In this document: in pieces, positions 24,127 to 33,338 of the stretch
How positions within the stretch are numbered: the first letter of the stretch is position 1
Layout of the letters: each line of letters begins with the position of its first letter
Source: Microvirga sp052115485
GTDB lineage: Bacteria; Pseudomonadota; Alphaproteobacteria; Rhizobiales; Beijerinckiaceae
Direction of reading: 5' to 3'
Length of the DNA: 64,000 bases
NCBI RefSeq assembly: GCF_052115485.1
Contig: NZ_JBFRGU010000002.1
Coordinates: 372,001-436,000, forward strand
Notes under the pieces: generated by a model
The model's database searches: none
What the model saw: the letters and a program-made list of their open reading frames with translations, nothing else
Told to the model about the DNA's origin: nothing
Made by a program: the position numbers and the translations under genes

Positions 24127-24615
24127 TCACTCCGGCACGCCACTTCCAGCCGGCACCTTCAGGGCGCTGATGACGCGCTCGCACTCCGCTAGCTCGGTGA
24201 AGGCAGACCGGAGGAGGTCGAGATCGGCGTCCGAAAGGCTGGGGCCTGAACGATCGGAGCCAGAGCCGTTTCCGGTATAGACCTCCCGCTCGTCTGCGCC
24301 ATTCAGCTCTCTCTCGTCTGCCGAGGGGGCAGAGACGAGCGTTTCCCCACGGCCGACAGATTGGACAAACCGCACCCCCTCTTCCTTGAGGATTCGCTGC
24401 ACACCCTTGATGGTGTAGCCCTCTCCGTAAAGGAGGTGGCGAATGCCTTTCAGGAGCTCAACATCGTCCGGACGATAATAGCGGCGGCCGCCGCCGCGCT
24501 TGAGCGGCTTGATATGAGTGAAACGGGTTTCCCAGAAGCGCAGGACGTGCTGCGGCACATCGAGGTCTTCGGCGACCTCGCTGATCGTGCGGAAGGCGTC
24601 AGGACTCTTGTCCAT
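24127..24615 (-). CDS. MerR-family transcriptional regulator
   Basis: 162 residues. The N-terminal MerR winged helix is clear: FRTISEVAEDLDVPQHVLRFWETRFTHIKPLKRGGGRRYYRPDDVELL. A Ser/Gly/Asp-rich linker (100-125) precedes a short helical end. No effector-binding cysteines are seen. Genes of this type regularly follow ihfA in alphaproteobacteria, as here (18 bp spacing), but its targets are not known. Confidence 0.88.
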   Translation of the reverse strand: MDKSPDAFRTISEVAEDLDVPQHVLRFWETRFTHIKPLKRGGGRRYYRPDDVELLKGIRHLLYGEGYTIKGVQRILKEEGVRFVQSVGRGETLVSAPSADERELNGADEREVYTGNGSGSDRSGPSLSDADLDLLRSAFTELAECERVISALKVPAGSGVPE

Positions 24616-24633
24616 CGCGTTTTCCCGTTCCTA

Positions 24634-24948
24634 TCAATCGTCCAACCCGTTGATGCTTTCGCCGTTGATCTGCGCTTTCAGGATATTCGACGGCTTGAAG
24701 ACCATGACCCGGCGCGGGTCGATCGGCACCTCGATGCCGGTTTTGGGGTTGCGCCCGATACGCTCCCCCTTTTCGCGTACGATGAACGACCCGAAGGAGG
24801 ACAACTTCACGGTCTCACCTGCGGCCAGGCAGGTGCAGATTTCCGAAAGGACGGACTCTACGAGATCTGCTGATTCCGTTCGGGAAAGGCCGACTTTCTG
24901 ATAAACGGCCTCGCTCAAATCCGCTCTGGTGACTGTTTTTCCAGCCAT
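24634..24948 (-). CDS. ihfA: Integration host factor alpha subunit
   Basis: Nucleoid protein that bends DNA, partner of IhfB. 104 residues from the ATG at 24948 (MAGKTVTRADLSEAVYQKVG). The HU/IHF signature is GSFIVREKGERIGRNPKTG, with the intercalating proline arm region IGRNPKTGIEVPI. An ATG four codons upstream is possible. Part of the plsX-fabH-ihfA-merR cluster. Confidence 0.96.
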   Translation of the reverse strand: MAGKTVTRADLSEAVYQKVGLSRTESADLVESVLSEICTCLAAGETVKLSSFGSFIVREKGERIGRNPKTGIEVPIDPRRVMVFKPSNILKAQINGESINGLDD

Positions 24949-25078
24949 CAACGCCCCCAAGCGCTCGGTAAAATGCTGCTGACAAATCGTTCGATCCGGT
25001 GACGCTATGCAGACGCGAGCCTGCGGTCAACCGTCTAAAGGTCTGAAATCGTAATCAAAAACGCAACACGGTGTCCTA

Positions 25079-26056
25079 TTACCAGCGGATCAGCGCACTG
25101 CCCCAGGTAAATCCACCACCGATCGCCTCAATCATCACGAGATCGCCCTTTTTGATGCGGCCATCCTTGCAAGCGACGTCGAGCGCCAGCGGAATCGACG
25201 CCGCCGACGTATTGCCGTGTTTGTTGACGGTGATCACCACCTTCTCGGGTGCAATGCCGAGCTTTTCGGCGCTCGCCGTGATGATGCGTTTGTTGGCCTG
25301 GTGCGGCACGAACCATTTCAGGTCTTCAGCCGTCGTCCCCGTCGCGTTGAACGCATCCTTGATCACATCGGTGACCGAGCCGACCGCGAAACGGAAGACC
25401 TCTTTGCCCTCCATTTTCAGGACGCCGGTGGTCTTCGTCGAGCCGGGGCCGCCGTCCACGTAGAGCTTCTCACGATATCGCCCATCGGAACGCAGATGAG
25501 AAGTCAGCACGCCGCGATCGGCCGAGGTCCCCTCGCCTTCCGCCGCTTCCAGCACGATGGCGCCCGCGCCGTCGCCGAAGAGCACGCAGGTGGTACGGTC
25601 GTTCCAGTCGAGAATGCGCGAGAAAGTCTCCGCGCCGATGACCAGCGCGCGCTTATGGGAGCCCGAGGCCAAAAACTTGTCGGCGGTCGCGACCGCGTAG
25701 ACGAAGCCGGTGCACACGGCCTGCAGATCGAACGCCGCGCCGTGGCTCATGCCGAGGCCGAACTGGATCTGGGTCGCGGTCGAGGGGAAGGTGTAGTCCG
25801 GCGTCGAGGTGGCGCAGATGATGAGATCGATATCGGCGGGCGTCAGGCCGGCATCCGCCAGCGCCGCCTGCGCGGCCTTGATACCGAGCGCGGAAGTCGG
25901 CTCGTCGTCGGCCGCGATATGGCGTTCCTCGATGCCGGTGCGCTGCACGATCCAGTCATGGGACGTTTCCATGACCTTCTCGAGATCACGGTTCGTGACG
26001 ACGCGCTCCGGCAGGTAGGAGCCGACGCCGCGAACGATGGAACGAATGCGTTTCAA
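25079..26056 (-). CDS. fabH: 3-oxoacyl-ACP synthase III (FabH)
   Basis: Starts fatty acid synthesis by condensing acetyl-CoA with malonyl-ACP. 325 residues with the catalytic triad: Cys115 (LQAVCTGFVYAV), His in WFVPHQANKRI, and Asn in VNKHGNTSAASIP. The C-terminal loop FTWGSALIRW is typical. It lies 14 bp after plsX, reflecting joint control of fatty acid and phospholipid synthesis. Confidence 0.97.
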   Translation of the reverse strand: MKRIRSIVRGVGSYLPERVVTNRDLEKVMETSHDWIVQRTGIEERHIAADDEPTSALGIKAAQAALADAGLTPADIDLIICATSTPDYTFPSTATQIQFGLGMSHGAAFDLQAVCTGFVYAVATADKFLASGSHKRALVIGAETFSRILDWNDRTTCVLFGDGAGAIVLEAAEGEGTSADRGVLTSHLRSDGRYREKLYVDGGPGSTKTTGVLKMEGKEVFRFAVGSVTDVIKDAFNATGTTAEDLKWFVPHQANKRIITASAEKLGIAPEKVVITVNKHGNTSAASIPLALDVACKDGRIKKGDLVMIEAIGGGFTWGSALIRW

Positions 26057-26070
26057 TCCCTGACCGTCCT

Positions 26071-27105
26071 TTAGGCGGGTTGTTCCAGCGGTCCATGCTC
26101 GAGCATGTCGCGGATGGTCTTCATCAATTCAAAGCGGGCCATGTCGTAGGCGACATCCACGGCACTGGCGAAGCCGATGGCATCGGTGCCGCCGTGGCTC
26201 TTCACCACGACGCCCTCGAGGCCGAGAAACACGCCGCCATTCACCTTGCGCGGGTCGAGTTTGTCTTTCAGCGCCGCAAAAGCCTGCTTGGCGAAAAGGT
26301 AGCCTATCTTCGCCATGATCGAACGGCTCATGGCCGCGCGGAGATATTCAGCAATCTGCTTGGCGGTGCCTTCGGCGGTCTTCAGGGCGATATTGCCCGT
26401 AAAGCCCTCGGTTACGACCACATCGACCGTGCCCTTGCCGAGATCGTCGCCCTCGACGAACCCGCGATAATCGAGATGCGGAACCGGCGTCTCCCGCAGG
26501 ATCCTCGCCGCTTCTTTCACGGTCTCGATGCCCTTGATCTCTTCCGTACCCACGTTCAGCAGGCCCACCGTCGGGCGTTCCAGATCGAACACGATCCGCG
26601 CCATGGCCGCGCCCATGATTGCCATATCGACGAGGTGCTGCGCATCCGCGCCGATGGTCGCGCCCACGTCGAGAACGATGCTCTCGCCGCGAAGGGTCGG
26701 CCACATGGCAGCAATGGCCGGACGGTCGATATGGGCCATCATCTTCAGGCAAATCTTGGCGGTCGCCATCAGGGCGCCCGTATTGCCGGCAGAAACGGCC
26801 GCATCCGCCTGACCGTCCTTCACCGCCTGCACGGCCCTCCACATGGAGGATTTGCCACGCCCGATGCGAATCGCCTGGGCGGGCTTCTCGTCCATGGAAA
26901 TGGCGACATCCGTATGACGGATCTCGCTGGCGGCCTTGAGTTTCGGATGCGCGTTCAGAAGCGGCGCAATCATGGCCTCGTTCCCGAAGAACAGGAATTG
27001 CATGTCCGGATGACGCTCCAAAGCCAAGGCTGCGCCCGGAACGACAACCGAGGCGCCATGATCCCCACCCATCGCGTCAAGCGAAATACGCACCGGCTTC
27101 GACAT
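26071..27105 (-). CDS. plsX: Phosphate acyltransferase PlsX
   Basis: Makes acyl-phosphate from acyl-ACP for phosphatidic acid synthesis. 344 residues from the ATG at 27105. Motifs: ISLDAMGGDHGASVVVPGA at the N-terminus, AAVSAGNTGALMA, and VVVTEGFTGNIALKTAEG. The frame extends 23 codons upstream without conservation. Next to fabH as in most bacteria. Confidence 0.97.
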   Translation of the reverse strand: MSKPVRISLDAMGGDHGASVVVPGAALALERHPDMQFLFFGNEAMIAPLLNAHPKLKAASEIRHTDVAISMDEKPAQAIRIGRGKSSMWRAVQAVKDGQADAAVSAGNTGALMATAKICLKMMAHIDRPAIAAMWPTLRGESIVLDVGATIGADAQHLVDMAIMGAAMARIVFDLERPTVGLLNVGTEEIKGIETVKEAARILRETPVPHLDYRGFVEGDDLGKGTVDVVVTEGFTGNIALKTAEGTAKQIAEYLRAAMSRSIMAKIGYLFAKQAFAALKDKLDPRKVNGGVFLGLEGVVVKSHGGTDAIGFASAVDVAYDMARFELMKTIRDMLEHGPLEQPA

Positions 27106-27230
27106 GGGAAGGCTATTCTTTCTTGGTTCTCTGGAACAGGCGCCGGAAAATACCGCTTTGATACGTGACCGCAACCGAATTCTACCTTTCCACGAGCCGC
27201 TTTTGACGAAACGCGGAAGGTAATCAGCCC

Positions 27231-27749
27231 TTAGTCGCTTTTCTTCAGCTTTTCGAGCGCAGCAAAGGGAGATTCTTCTCCCTCGCGCGCCGTTTTCTCA
27301 TCGAAATTCACGCCTGGTTTCTTCGGATAGGGGTCGAGACCGAGAGCCAGAAACTCCGCCGTGAGCGCGCCGATATCGACACGCCCGTTCACGATCTCGT
27401 CCGGCGGGTCGTATTCGCTGACTTCCACCGCATGCTCCGGCTGACGGGTATCCGTATCGGCGAAATCGATCTCCACGTCTTCCTCGATCACGGAATCGAA
27501 CGGATCGAGGCTGACCACGCAAATCTGGGTCACATCGGCCGTGATGCGGCCGGTGACGCGAACACCCTTGCCGGTTTTCGAGATCGTGTAATCGCCAATG
27601 AGAGAACGGATGGCGGCGAGCTTGAAATCCTCGGCCAAGGCCCTGCATTCATCAGGCGTCGCTTCGAGCCGTTGGGCAAGCCCACGGGGCGGCAGATGCC
27701 GCACATCGATGAGCCGGGTCAGCGGGCCGACGGGTTCTGGCGTCATCAT
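27231..27749 (-). CDS. DUF177 (YceD-like) protein
   Basis: 172 residues. DUF177 pattern: TADVTQICVVSLDPFDSVIEEDVEIDF (the CVVSLDPF block carries the conserved cysteine), followed by the DIGALTAEFLALGLDPYPKKPGV helix. Homologs are linked to 23S rRNA and L32 accumulation in plants and bacteria. rpmF is not beside it here. Its start overlaps the stop of the bc1 chaperone gene by 4 bp. Confidence 0.88.
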   Translation of the reverse strand: MMTPEPVGPLTRLIDVRHLPPRGLAQRLEATPDECRALAEDFKLAAIRSLIGDYTISKTGKGVRVTGRITADVTQICVVSLDPFDSVIEEDVEIDFADTDTRQPEHAVEVSEYDPPDEIVNGRVDIGALTAEFLALGLDPYPKKPGVNFDEKTAREGEESPFAALEKLKKSD

Positions 27750-28285
27750 GCACCCTCCTTGAAGGTTTCAGGCTCAGGGAAAGCAGGCCCCTGTTTCAGA
27801 ATTGTGTCGAGATCTATGGCTTTGAGAAGCCTGTCCGTGGCGAGCGCATAGCGCGCCAGTCCCGTCGCCGGCAGGTCGTCTCCGGTCACGTTCCGGCCGA
27901 GAGCCAGGGCCAGGCCCGCTTCATCCCCGGAATCAAGTGGGCCGTCATAGGCCTGCGCCCGGCCATAAAATGCGCCCGCCATCTTTTTCATCCGCTTCGG
28001 CACCGTGGTGTCACCCACACCCATTTCGCGTAAAGCAGCATCGAGCTCGGCGAACAGGGCATCAGTCAGGTCGGCCGCGACATCATTGGCCGGCTCGGGC
28101 AGCGGCTTCAGAGCGCGGAGGACCAAAATCATATGCAAAGCAAGGGATTCGAAGCGCCCCTCCAGGGTATCCGGGATGCCCAGGGAGAGATAGAGGCCCG
28201 GCACACGGGACGCCGCGGCAACGCGCTCGTAGAGGGTGCCGATGGTCACACGCCGTTGATCCTTACGGAAAAGACTGAAGATCAC
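27746..28285 (-). CDS. Ubiquinol-cytochrome c chaperone (CBP3-like)
   Basis: 179 residues of the Ubiq_cyt_C_chap family, assembly factor for the cytochrome bc1 complex. Seen: TIGTLYERVAAASRVPGLY, LEGRFESLALHMILVLRAL, and LREMGVGDTTVPKRMKKMAGAFYGR in part. The family is common in alphaproteobacteria and mitochondria. First gene of a chaperone-DUF177 pair, divergent from bamE with about 110 bp between. Confidence 0.9.
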   Translation of the reverse strand: MIFSLFRKDQRRVTIGTLYERVAAASRVPGLYLSLGIPDTLEGRFESLALHMILVLRALKPLPEPANDVAADLTDALFAELDAALREMGVGDTTVPKRMKKMAGAFYGRAQAYDGPLDSGDEAGLALALGRNVTGDDLPATGLARYALATDRLLKAIDLDTILKQGPAFPEPETFKEGA

Positions 28286-28395
28286 TGGGCCTGTCCTGCC
28301 TTGTCAAAATCGAAGCCTCGGGTTACGCCACCGAGGTACGCCATCCACATCCAAAGGCGCAAGCTTACCCTGCGCCTCACCATTGGAAGTTTTAC

Positions 28396-28857
28396 ATGAC
28401 GCGTCGAGTTTCTCCGATTGTTGCGCGCTTGGCCGCAGCAGCTTTCCTCGCCTCCCCCCTTCTCGCCTGCAGCTCTATCGGCGAGGATTTCCAGCGCGGC
28501 TATATTGTCGACGAGAACGCCCTCGCAACCGTGAAGAAGGGCATGAGCGCCGATCAAGTTCTCCAGATCCTTGGCACGCCCTCCACGGTCTCCACGGTCG
28601 GGAACAAGAACTGGTACTATATCAGCCAGAAATCCCGTCGCACCCTTCAGTTCATGGGTGAGACCGTGGTCGACCAGCGCGTGACCGCCGTCTATTTCGA
28701 CAAGGGCCTCAAGGTCGAGCGCGTGGCGCTCTACGGCTTGGAAGAAGGCAAGGTGTTCGATTTCATCAGCCGCACCACCCCCTCCGGTGGCGAAGAGTCG
28801 AGTTTCCTCGGCCAGCTTTTCCGCGGCACGAACAACTTCAACCCGTTCGGAGCCTAA
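28396..28857 (+). CDS. bamE: Outer membrane assembly lipoprotein BamE (SmpA/OmlA)
   Basis: Component of the BAM complex that inserts beta-barrel proteins. 153 residues. Lipoprotein signal with lipobox LLACS (lipidated Cys25), then GYIVDENALATVKKGMSADQVLQILGTPS, the family motif, and NWYYISQKSRR. A terminator lies 35 bp after the stop. Confidence 0.93.
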   Translation: MTRRVSPIVARLAAAAFLASPLLACSSIGEDFQRGYIVDENALATVKKGMSADQVLQILGTPSTVSTVGNKNWYYISQKSRRTLQFMGETVVDQRVTAVYFDKGLKVERVALYGLEEGKVFDFISRTTPSGGEESSFLGQLFRGTNNFNPFGA

Positions 28858-28891
28858 AGGACGAACGCGAGCTGTCATCCACAGGAGATCG

Positions 28892-28913
28892 AGGCCGGGC
28901 TCGCGCCCGGCCT
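28892..28913. terminator. Intrinsic terminator of bamE
   Basis: A 9-bp perfect stem (AGGCCGGGC / GCCCGGCCT) with a TCGC loop followed by TTTT. Confidence 0.9.
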
Positions 28914-28920
28914 TTTTGTT

Positions 28921-29469
28921 TCAACGATTCCCTGAGCCCAGCTTCAGATGACGCAACATCGCCACCGCGTCAGCGGGCATGGGCTGCTCGACCCGGCGAT
29001 AGATGCGCCCGTCGCGGGTGCGCTCCACCAGTCCAAGATCGCAGAGTTCGCGACGCAGAAGCGCGTGATCGCCAAAGCCGTGCATCGCCTGGAGCCGCTC
29101 GTTCACTTGCGCCTCCGAAAGCGCGTCCTTTGCCGGCAGTTGCGCCCACAAAACCCAGAGCGCGATAAGCCGTTCGCTGTGCTTTGCCGGCCAGCGCACC
29201 AGACGGCCTTGTGCATCGTAGCAACGGGCCAGTCGCTCGAGCTTGCGGAAATCGACCGGCTCGGCGTCGACCGGCGAATGGCTCAGTCGCTCCGATGCCG
29301 CCATCTGAGTGCGGAGTTGCTGGAAATTGCCGTGCCCGATGGAGCGGGCGAGCATGTTGAGCAGTTCCACATGGCCCGGCGCGACGTCGCGCTCGGCAAG
29401 CTGGCTGCGTAAAGAGCGCGCAACGGCGGAAATGTCGTTGGCGTGAAATGGCAAGGCTGTCCTGGACAT
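28921..29469 (-). CDS. DUF2087 protein (probable transcriptional regulator)
   Basis: 182 residues. The N-terminal part (FHANDISAVARSLRSQLAE, ARSIGHGNFQQLRTQ) resembles a small DNA-associated helical module. The DUF2087 domain at about 80-165 shows RLVRWPAKHSERLIALWVLW, LSEAQVNERLQAMHGFGDHALLRRELCDLGLVER and RDGRIYRRVE. DUF2087 often forms the C-terminal part of regulators; here no N-terminal ArsR/MarR HTH is obvious. Convergent with bamE. Confidence 0.82.
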   Translation of the reverse strand: MSRTALPFHANDISAVARSLRSQLAERDVAPGHVELLNMLARSIGHGNFQQLRTQMAASERLSHSPVDAEPVDFRKLERLARCYDAQGRLVRWPAKHSERLIALWVLWAQLPAKDALSEAQVNERLQAMHGFGDHALLRRELCDLGLVERTRDGRIYRRVEQPMPADAVAMLRHLKLGSGNR

Positions 29470-29691
29470 GACCTATCCCCTGATGTCGTGCCTATCCGAC
29501 GCGGGATGACCGGTGATCGCCCTTCCGACGCGGCACGAGATGAGAGGTGTCCGTCGACTTGGTAGAACAGGTTTAGCGTGCCCTTGCGGGCGGCGATGCC
29601 TCGGTGAACTGCAGACCGTTGCCTTTGGATAGTATGGTCTCGCAGCGCGATCAAGGTGTCTTTCGACAAACCGTAACGATCAAGACAAGAG

Positions 29692-29795
29692 CCTCACCCC
29701 GAGGGATGCGAAGCATGGTCTCGAAGGGCGAGGCGTCTCCAGTGCGCACTGGACCCTCCTTCAAGATGCGGCTTCGCCGCTCCTCAGATGGGTTG
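29692..29795. repeat. Copy 1 of the CCTCA(T/C)CC(T/C)GAGG intergenic palindrome family
   Basis: Starts CCTCACCCCGAGG, contains GGTCTCGAAGGGCGAGG and a central TCCAGTGCGCACTGGA palindrome, and ends CCTCAGATGGG in inverse orientation. Similar to copies at 34369-34470, 53839-53886 and 63961-64000. The rest of the 29470-29862 gap holds no gene I could support. Confidence 0.75.
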
Positions 29796-29813
29796 TTCCA
29801 TTTCAAAAACGAA

Positions 29814-29841
29814 AAGCCCCGCAGCAGGAGCTACGGGGCTT
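29814..29841 (-). terminator. Terminator of hppA
   Basis: AAGCCCCG / CGGGGCTT stem with an imperfect inner extension, 22 bp beyond the hppA stop. On the minus strand it is followed by TTCG TTTTTG. Confidence 0.8.
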
Positions 29842-29862
29842 CGATTCTCGTCCTAGCAAGGC

Positions 29863-31986
29863 TTACGAATGCGCGAGGATCGCCAACAGCAGCAATGCGA
29901 TGATGTTGGTGATCTTGATCGCCGGGTTCACGGCGGGGCCCGCCGTGTCCTTGTAGGGGTCGCCGACGGTATCGCCGGTGACCGATGCCTTATGGGCTTC
30001 CGAACCCTTGTGATGCATGATCCCGCCATCATCCAGGAAGCCGTCCTCGAACGACTTCTTGGCGTTGTCCCAGGCCCCGCCGCCGGAGGTCATGGAGATG
30101 GCGACGAACAGGCCCGTCACGATCACGCCGAGGAGCATCGCACCCACAGCCGAGAACGCCTGCGACTTGCCGGCGATCCAGAAGACCACGAAATAGGTCA
30201 CGATGGGCGCCAGCACCGGCAGGAGCGAGGGTACGATCATTTCCTTGATCGCGGCGCGGGTGAGCATGTCGACCGCGCGGCCGTAATCGGGCCGATCCGT
30301 GCCCGCCATGATGCCGGGCTTCTCGCGGAACTGCCGACGCACCTCTTCGACCACCGAACCCGCCGCTCGGCCGACTGCCGTCATGGCGATGCCGCCGAAA
30401 AGGAACGGGATGAGGCCGCCGAAGAGCAGACCGACCACCACATACGGATTGGCGAGCGAGAAATCCGGCTTCACACCCTGGAAGTACGGATAGGCGCTCG
30501 CATTCTGCGTGAAGTGGTTCAGGTCCGAGGTGTAAGCCGCGAACAGAACCAACGCGCCGAGGCCCGCCGAGCCGATGGCATAGCCCTTGGTCACGGCCTT
30601 CGTGGTGTTGCCCACGGCATCGAGCGCGTCCGTGGACTTGCGGACTTCTTTCGGCAGCCCCGCCATTTCGGCGATGCCGCCCGCATTGTCCGTCACCGGG
30701 CCGAAAGCATCGAGCGCGACGATCATGCCCGCGACGCCGAGCATCGCCGTCACCGCCACCGCGATGCCGAACAGCCCCGCGAATTTGAAGGCGATGATGA
30801 TGCCCGCGATGATGGTGAGCGCGGGAAGCGCGGTCGATTCAAGCGATACGGCGAGACCCTGGATCACGTTGGTGCCGTGGCCCGTCACCGACGCCTGCGC
30901 GATGGACCGCACGGGTCGGAAGCCGACGCCCGTATAGTACTCCGTGAACACCACGATGAACGCCGTCACGCCGAGGCCGACAATCGCGCACCAGAACAGG
31001 TCGAGCCCGGTAAAGCTCGCGCCCGCCACCGGCCCGAAGCCGATGGTCTGCGAGGTGACGATGGCGATCGCCGCGAGCGAGAGAACGCCCGTCGCAGCAA
31101 GCCCTTTGTAGAGCGCGCCCATGATCGACTGGTTCTGACCGAGCTTCACGAAGAACGTGCCGATGATGGAGGTCAGGATGCAGACCGCGCCGATGGCGAG
31201 CGGATAGAGCATCATCGTTTCGAGCAGCGGCTGCCCCGCGAAATAGATCGCGGCCAGTACCATGGTGCCGACGATTGTCACCGCATAGGTCTCGAACAAA
31301 TCGGCGGCCATACCGGCGCAATCTCCGACATTATCGCCCACGTTGTCGGCGATGGTGGCCGGATTGCGCGGATCGTCCTCAGGAATACCCGCCTCGACCT
31401 TGCCCACGAGATCGCCGCCGACATCAGCACCCTTGGTGAAGATGCCGCCGCCGAGACGGGCAAAGATCGAGATCAGCGACGCACCGAAACCGAGAGCCAC
31501 GAGGCTGTCGATGACCTGCCGATCCGAGGGCGCAAGGCCCGCACCGCGCGTGAGGTAGGTGTAGTAAATCGCAACCCCGAGAAGCGCGAGACCGGCCACC
31601 AGCATTCCGGTGACCGCGCCTGCCTTGAAGGCCACGTCGAGGCCGCCGCCGAGAGATTGGGTCGCAGCCTGGGCCGTGCGCACATTGGCGCGCACCGACA
31701 CGTTCATGCCGATGAAGCCCGCAACACCGGAGAGGATCGCACCAATGGCGAAACCGACGCCGACCCGAATGCCGAGCAAGTAGGAAATCACCACAAACAG
31801 AACCACACCGACAATGGCGATGGTCGTATATTGTCGTCGGAGATAGGCCTTCGCACCTTCCGCGATCGCCCCCGCGATCTCTTGCATGCGCTGCGAACCT
31901 GCGTCGCGTTTCATCACGTCCGAGATGGCCCACAGGCCATAGACGATTGAAAGCAGGCCGCCGAGAATGATCAACGTTAATGCCAT
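29863..31986 (-). CDS. hppA: K+-independent proton-pumping membrane pyrophosphatase
   Basis: Hydrolyses pyrophosphate and pumps H+ across the inner membrane. 707 residues, about 16 membrane helices. PPi/Mg sites: GGGIFTKGADVGGDLVGKVE, EDDPRNPATIADNVGDNVGDCAG, and GPVTDNAGGIAEMAG. The position that decides potassium need reads GNTTKAVTKG, with Lys in place of Ala and Thr three residues on, the signature of K+-independent H+ pumps. AAGGACGG precedes the ATG. A single-gene unit with its own terminator. Confidence 0.97.
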   Translation of the reverse strand: MALTLIILGGLLSIVYGLWAISDVMKRDAGSQRMQEIAGAIAEGAKAYLRRQYTTIAIVGVVLFVVISYLLGIRVGVGFAIGAILSGVAGFIGMNVSVRANVRTAQAATQSLGGGLDVAFKAGAVTGMLVAGLALLGVAIYYTYLTRGAGLAPSDRQVIDSLVALGFGASLISIFARLGGGIFTKGADVGGDLVGKVEAGIPEDDPRNPATIADNVGDNVGDCAGMAADLFETYAVTIVGTMVLAAIYFAGQPLLETMMLYPLAIGAVCILTSIIGTFFVKLGQNQSIMGALYKGLAATGVLSLAAIAIVTSQTIGFGPVAGASFTGLDLFWCAIVGLGVTAFIVVFTEYYTGVGFRPVRSIAQASVTGHGTNVIQGLAVSLESTALPALTIIAGIIIAFKFAGLFGIAVAVTAMLGVAGMIVALDAFGPVTDNAGGIAEMAGLPKEVRKSTDALDAVGNTTKAVTKGYAIGSAGLGALVLFAAYTSDLNHFTQNASAYPYFQGVKPDFSLANPYVVVGLLFGGLIPFLFGGIAMTAVGRAAGSVVEEVRRQFREKPGIMAGTDRPDYGRAVDMLTRAAIKEMIVPSLLPVLAPIVTYFVVFWIAGKSQAFSAVGAMLLGVIVTGLFVAISMTSGGGAWDNAKKSFEDGFLDDGGIMHHKGSEAHKASVTGDTVGDPYKDTAGPAVNPAIKITNIIALLLLAILAHS

Positions 31987-32137
31987 TGTGCCGTCCTTGT
32001 GGTGGATGGCAGATAGCCGATCATCAAAGCCTGAATTTTGGCCTTGACCGGCCTCTACCTCCGCGGAAGGTCTTATTTGGTGGCAAATATTTGAGCACCG
32101 CGCAACGAGACTTCAGGATGACATTCACAGAAGAGTT

Positions 32138-33331
32138 CTAGGCCGCAGCCACCGAACTTTTCTTGCTTTGCCAGGCGATCAGTCCAAGAGCGACGATCAC
32201 GGGCGGAAAAACGAGCAGATTCAATGTGCCCCACCCTTCCGTGCTCAAAAGATTTCCAGAGGAAAATGACGCCAGCGCCACGGAACCGAAAACCAGAAAA
32301 TCGTTGATCGCCTGAACGCGGGCGCGTTCTTCCGGGCGATAGCAATCGGTCACGAGCGCAGTTGCGCCGATGAAGCCGAAATTCCAGCCGATTCCGAGCA
32401 GAATCAGCGCGCCCCAGAAATGAGCGGTGGTGAGGCCCGACAGACCGACAGCCGCCGAAACGGCAATGAGCAACAGCCCCGCCGCCGTCACCCACTCCTT
32501 ACCGAAGCGCTGGATCAACCGGCCCGTGAAGAAGCTCGGGCCATACATGGCGAGCACATGCCATTGAATGCCGAGCGCCGCCGTGCTGACCGAATGGCCG
32601 CAGCCGATCATGGCGAGCGGCGCGGCCGTCATCACGAATGTCATGAGCGACGCCGAAACGAGGCCGCTCGTCACCGCCATGATGAAACGCGGTTGGGCGA
32701 TGATTTCCCGCAGCGGCCTGCCGCCGCTCTGCGCCTGCGTGGCCACAGGCGGCGCCCGCAGGAAAGCGACGACGGTGATGGTCATGAGCGCGAGAAGGGA
32801 TTGCGCGAGGAAGGCCCCGGCGAAGGGCGCGGTGACGATGAGATCGCGGGTCCAGATCACGGTCTGTGGGCCGATGACCGCCGCAGCGAGGCCGCCGATC
32901 ATCACCCATGAAATCGCCCTCGCCTTAAAGCTCTCGGAGGCGCTGTCCGTCACGGCGAAGCGATAGCTTTGGGTGAACGAGCCCCAGAAGCCGGCAATGG
33001 TGGTACCGATGCAGAAAATCAGGAAACTCGCCGTCGCGATGCCGAACGCGGCGAGACACCCGGCGACAACGCCGATTGCACCCGCAAATACGTAACCGGT
33101 CCGTCGCCCGACGCCGCGCATGAGCATGGCCGCGGGAATGGTACCCAGCGCCAGACCCAGGTTGAACAGGCTGATCGGCAGGGTCGCGAATTGCTTGTCG
33201 GTGACGAGCGCCTGCCCGACGAGACCGCCGAGCGACACGACAATGGCCGGGTTCGCCCCGCTGAACGCCTGCGCCAGGGAGAGGACGAGGGCGTTACGCT
33301 TGGCAAGCGTATCATTTGCAATCGGGAGCAT
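32138..33331 (-). CDS. MFS transporter
   Basis: 397 residues, about 12 hydrophobic segments. The N-terminal half has the MFS loop pattern MLMRGVGRRTGYVFAGAIG and a tryptophan-rich GFWGSFTQSYRF segment; the second half has WHVLAMYGPSFFTGRLIQRFG and a YRPEERARVQAINDF loop. No substrate can be named. The ATG at 33331 lies 7 bp after the thiL stop, so it is the last gene of the nrdR-to-thiL run. Confidence 0.87.
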   Translation of the reverse strand: MLPIANDTLAKRNALVLSLAQAFSGANPAIVVSLGGLVGQALVTDKQFATLPISLFNLGLALGTIPAAMLMRGVGRRTGYVFAGAIGVVAGCLAAFGIATASFLIFCIGTTIAGFWGSFTQSYRFAVTDSASESFKARAISWVMIGGLAAAVIGPQTVIWTRDLIVTAPFAGAFLAQSLLALMTITVVAFLRAPPVATQAQSGGRPLREIIAQPRFIMAVTSGLVSASLMTFVMTAAPLAMIGCGHSVSTAALGIQWHVLAMYGPSFFTGRLIQRFGKEWVTAAGLLLIAVSAAVGLSGLTTAHFWGALILLGIGWNFGFIGATALVTDCYRPEERARVQAINDFLVFGSVALASFSSGNLLSTEGWGTLNLLVFPPVIVALGLIAWQSKKSSVAAA

Positions 33332-33338
33332 CGCGCAA

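Noticed and set aside
29604..29903. Short plus-strand frame across the repeat and hppA terminator
   Set aside because: Made of the intergenic repeat and the terminator hairpin; no conservation expected.
29869..31950. A 693-codon plus-strand frame opposite hppA
   Set aside because: Mirror of the pyrophosphatase; extremely rich in Arg, His, Asp and Glu, with no recognisable domain.
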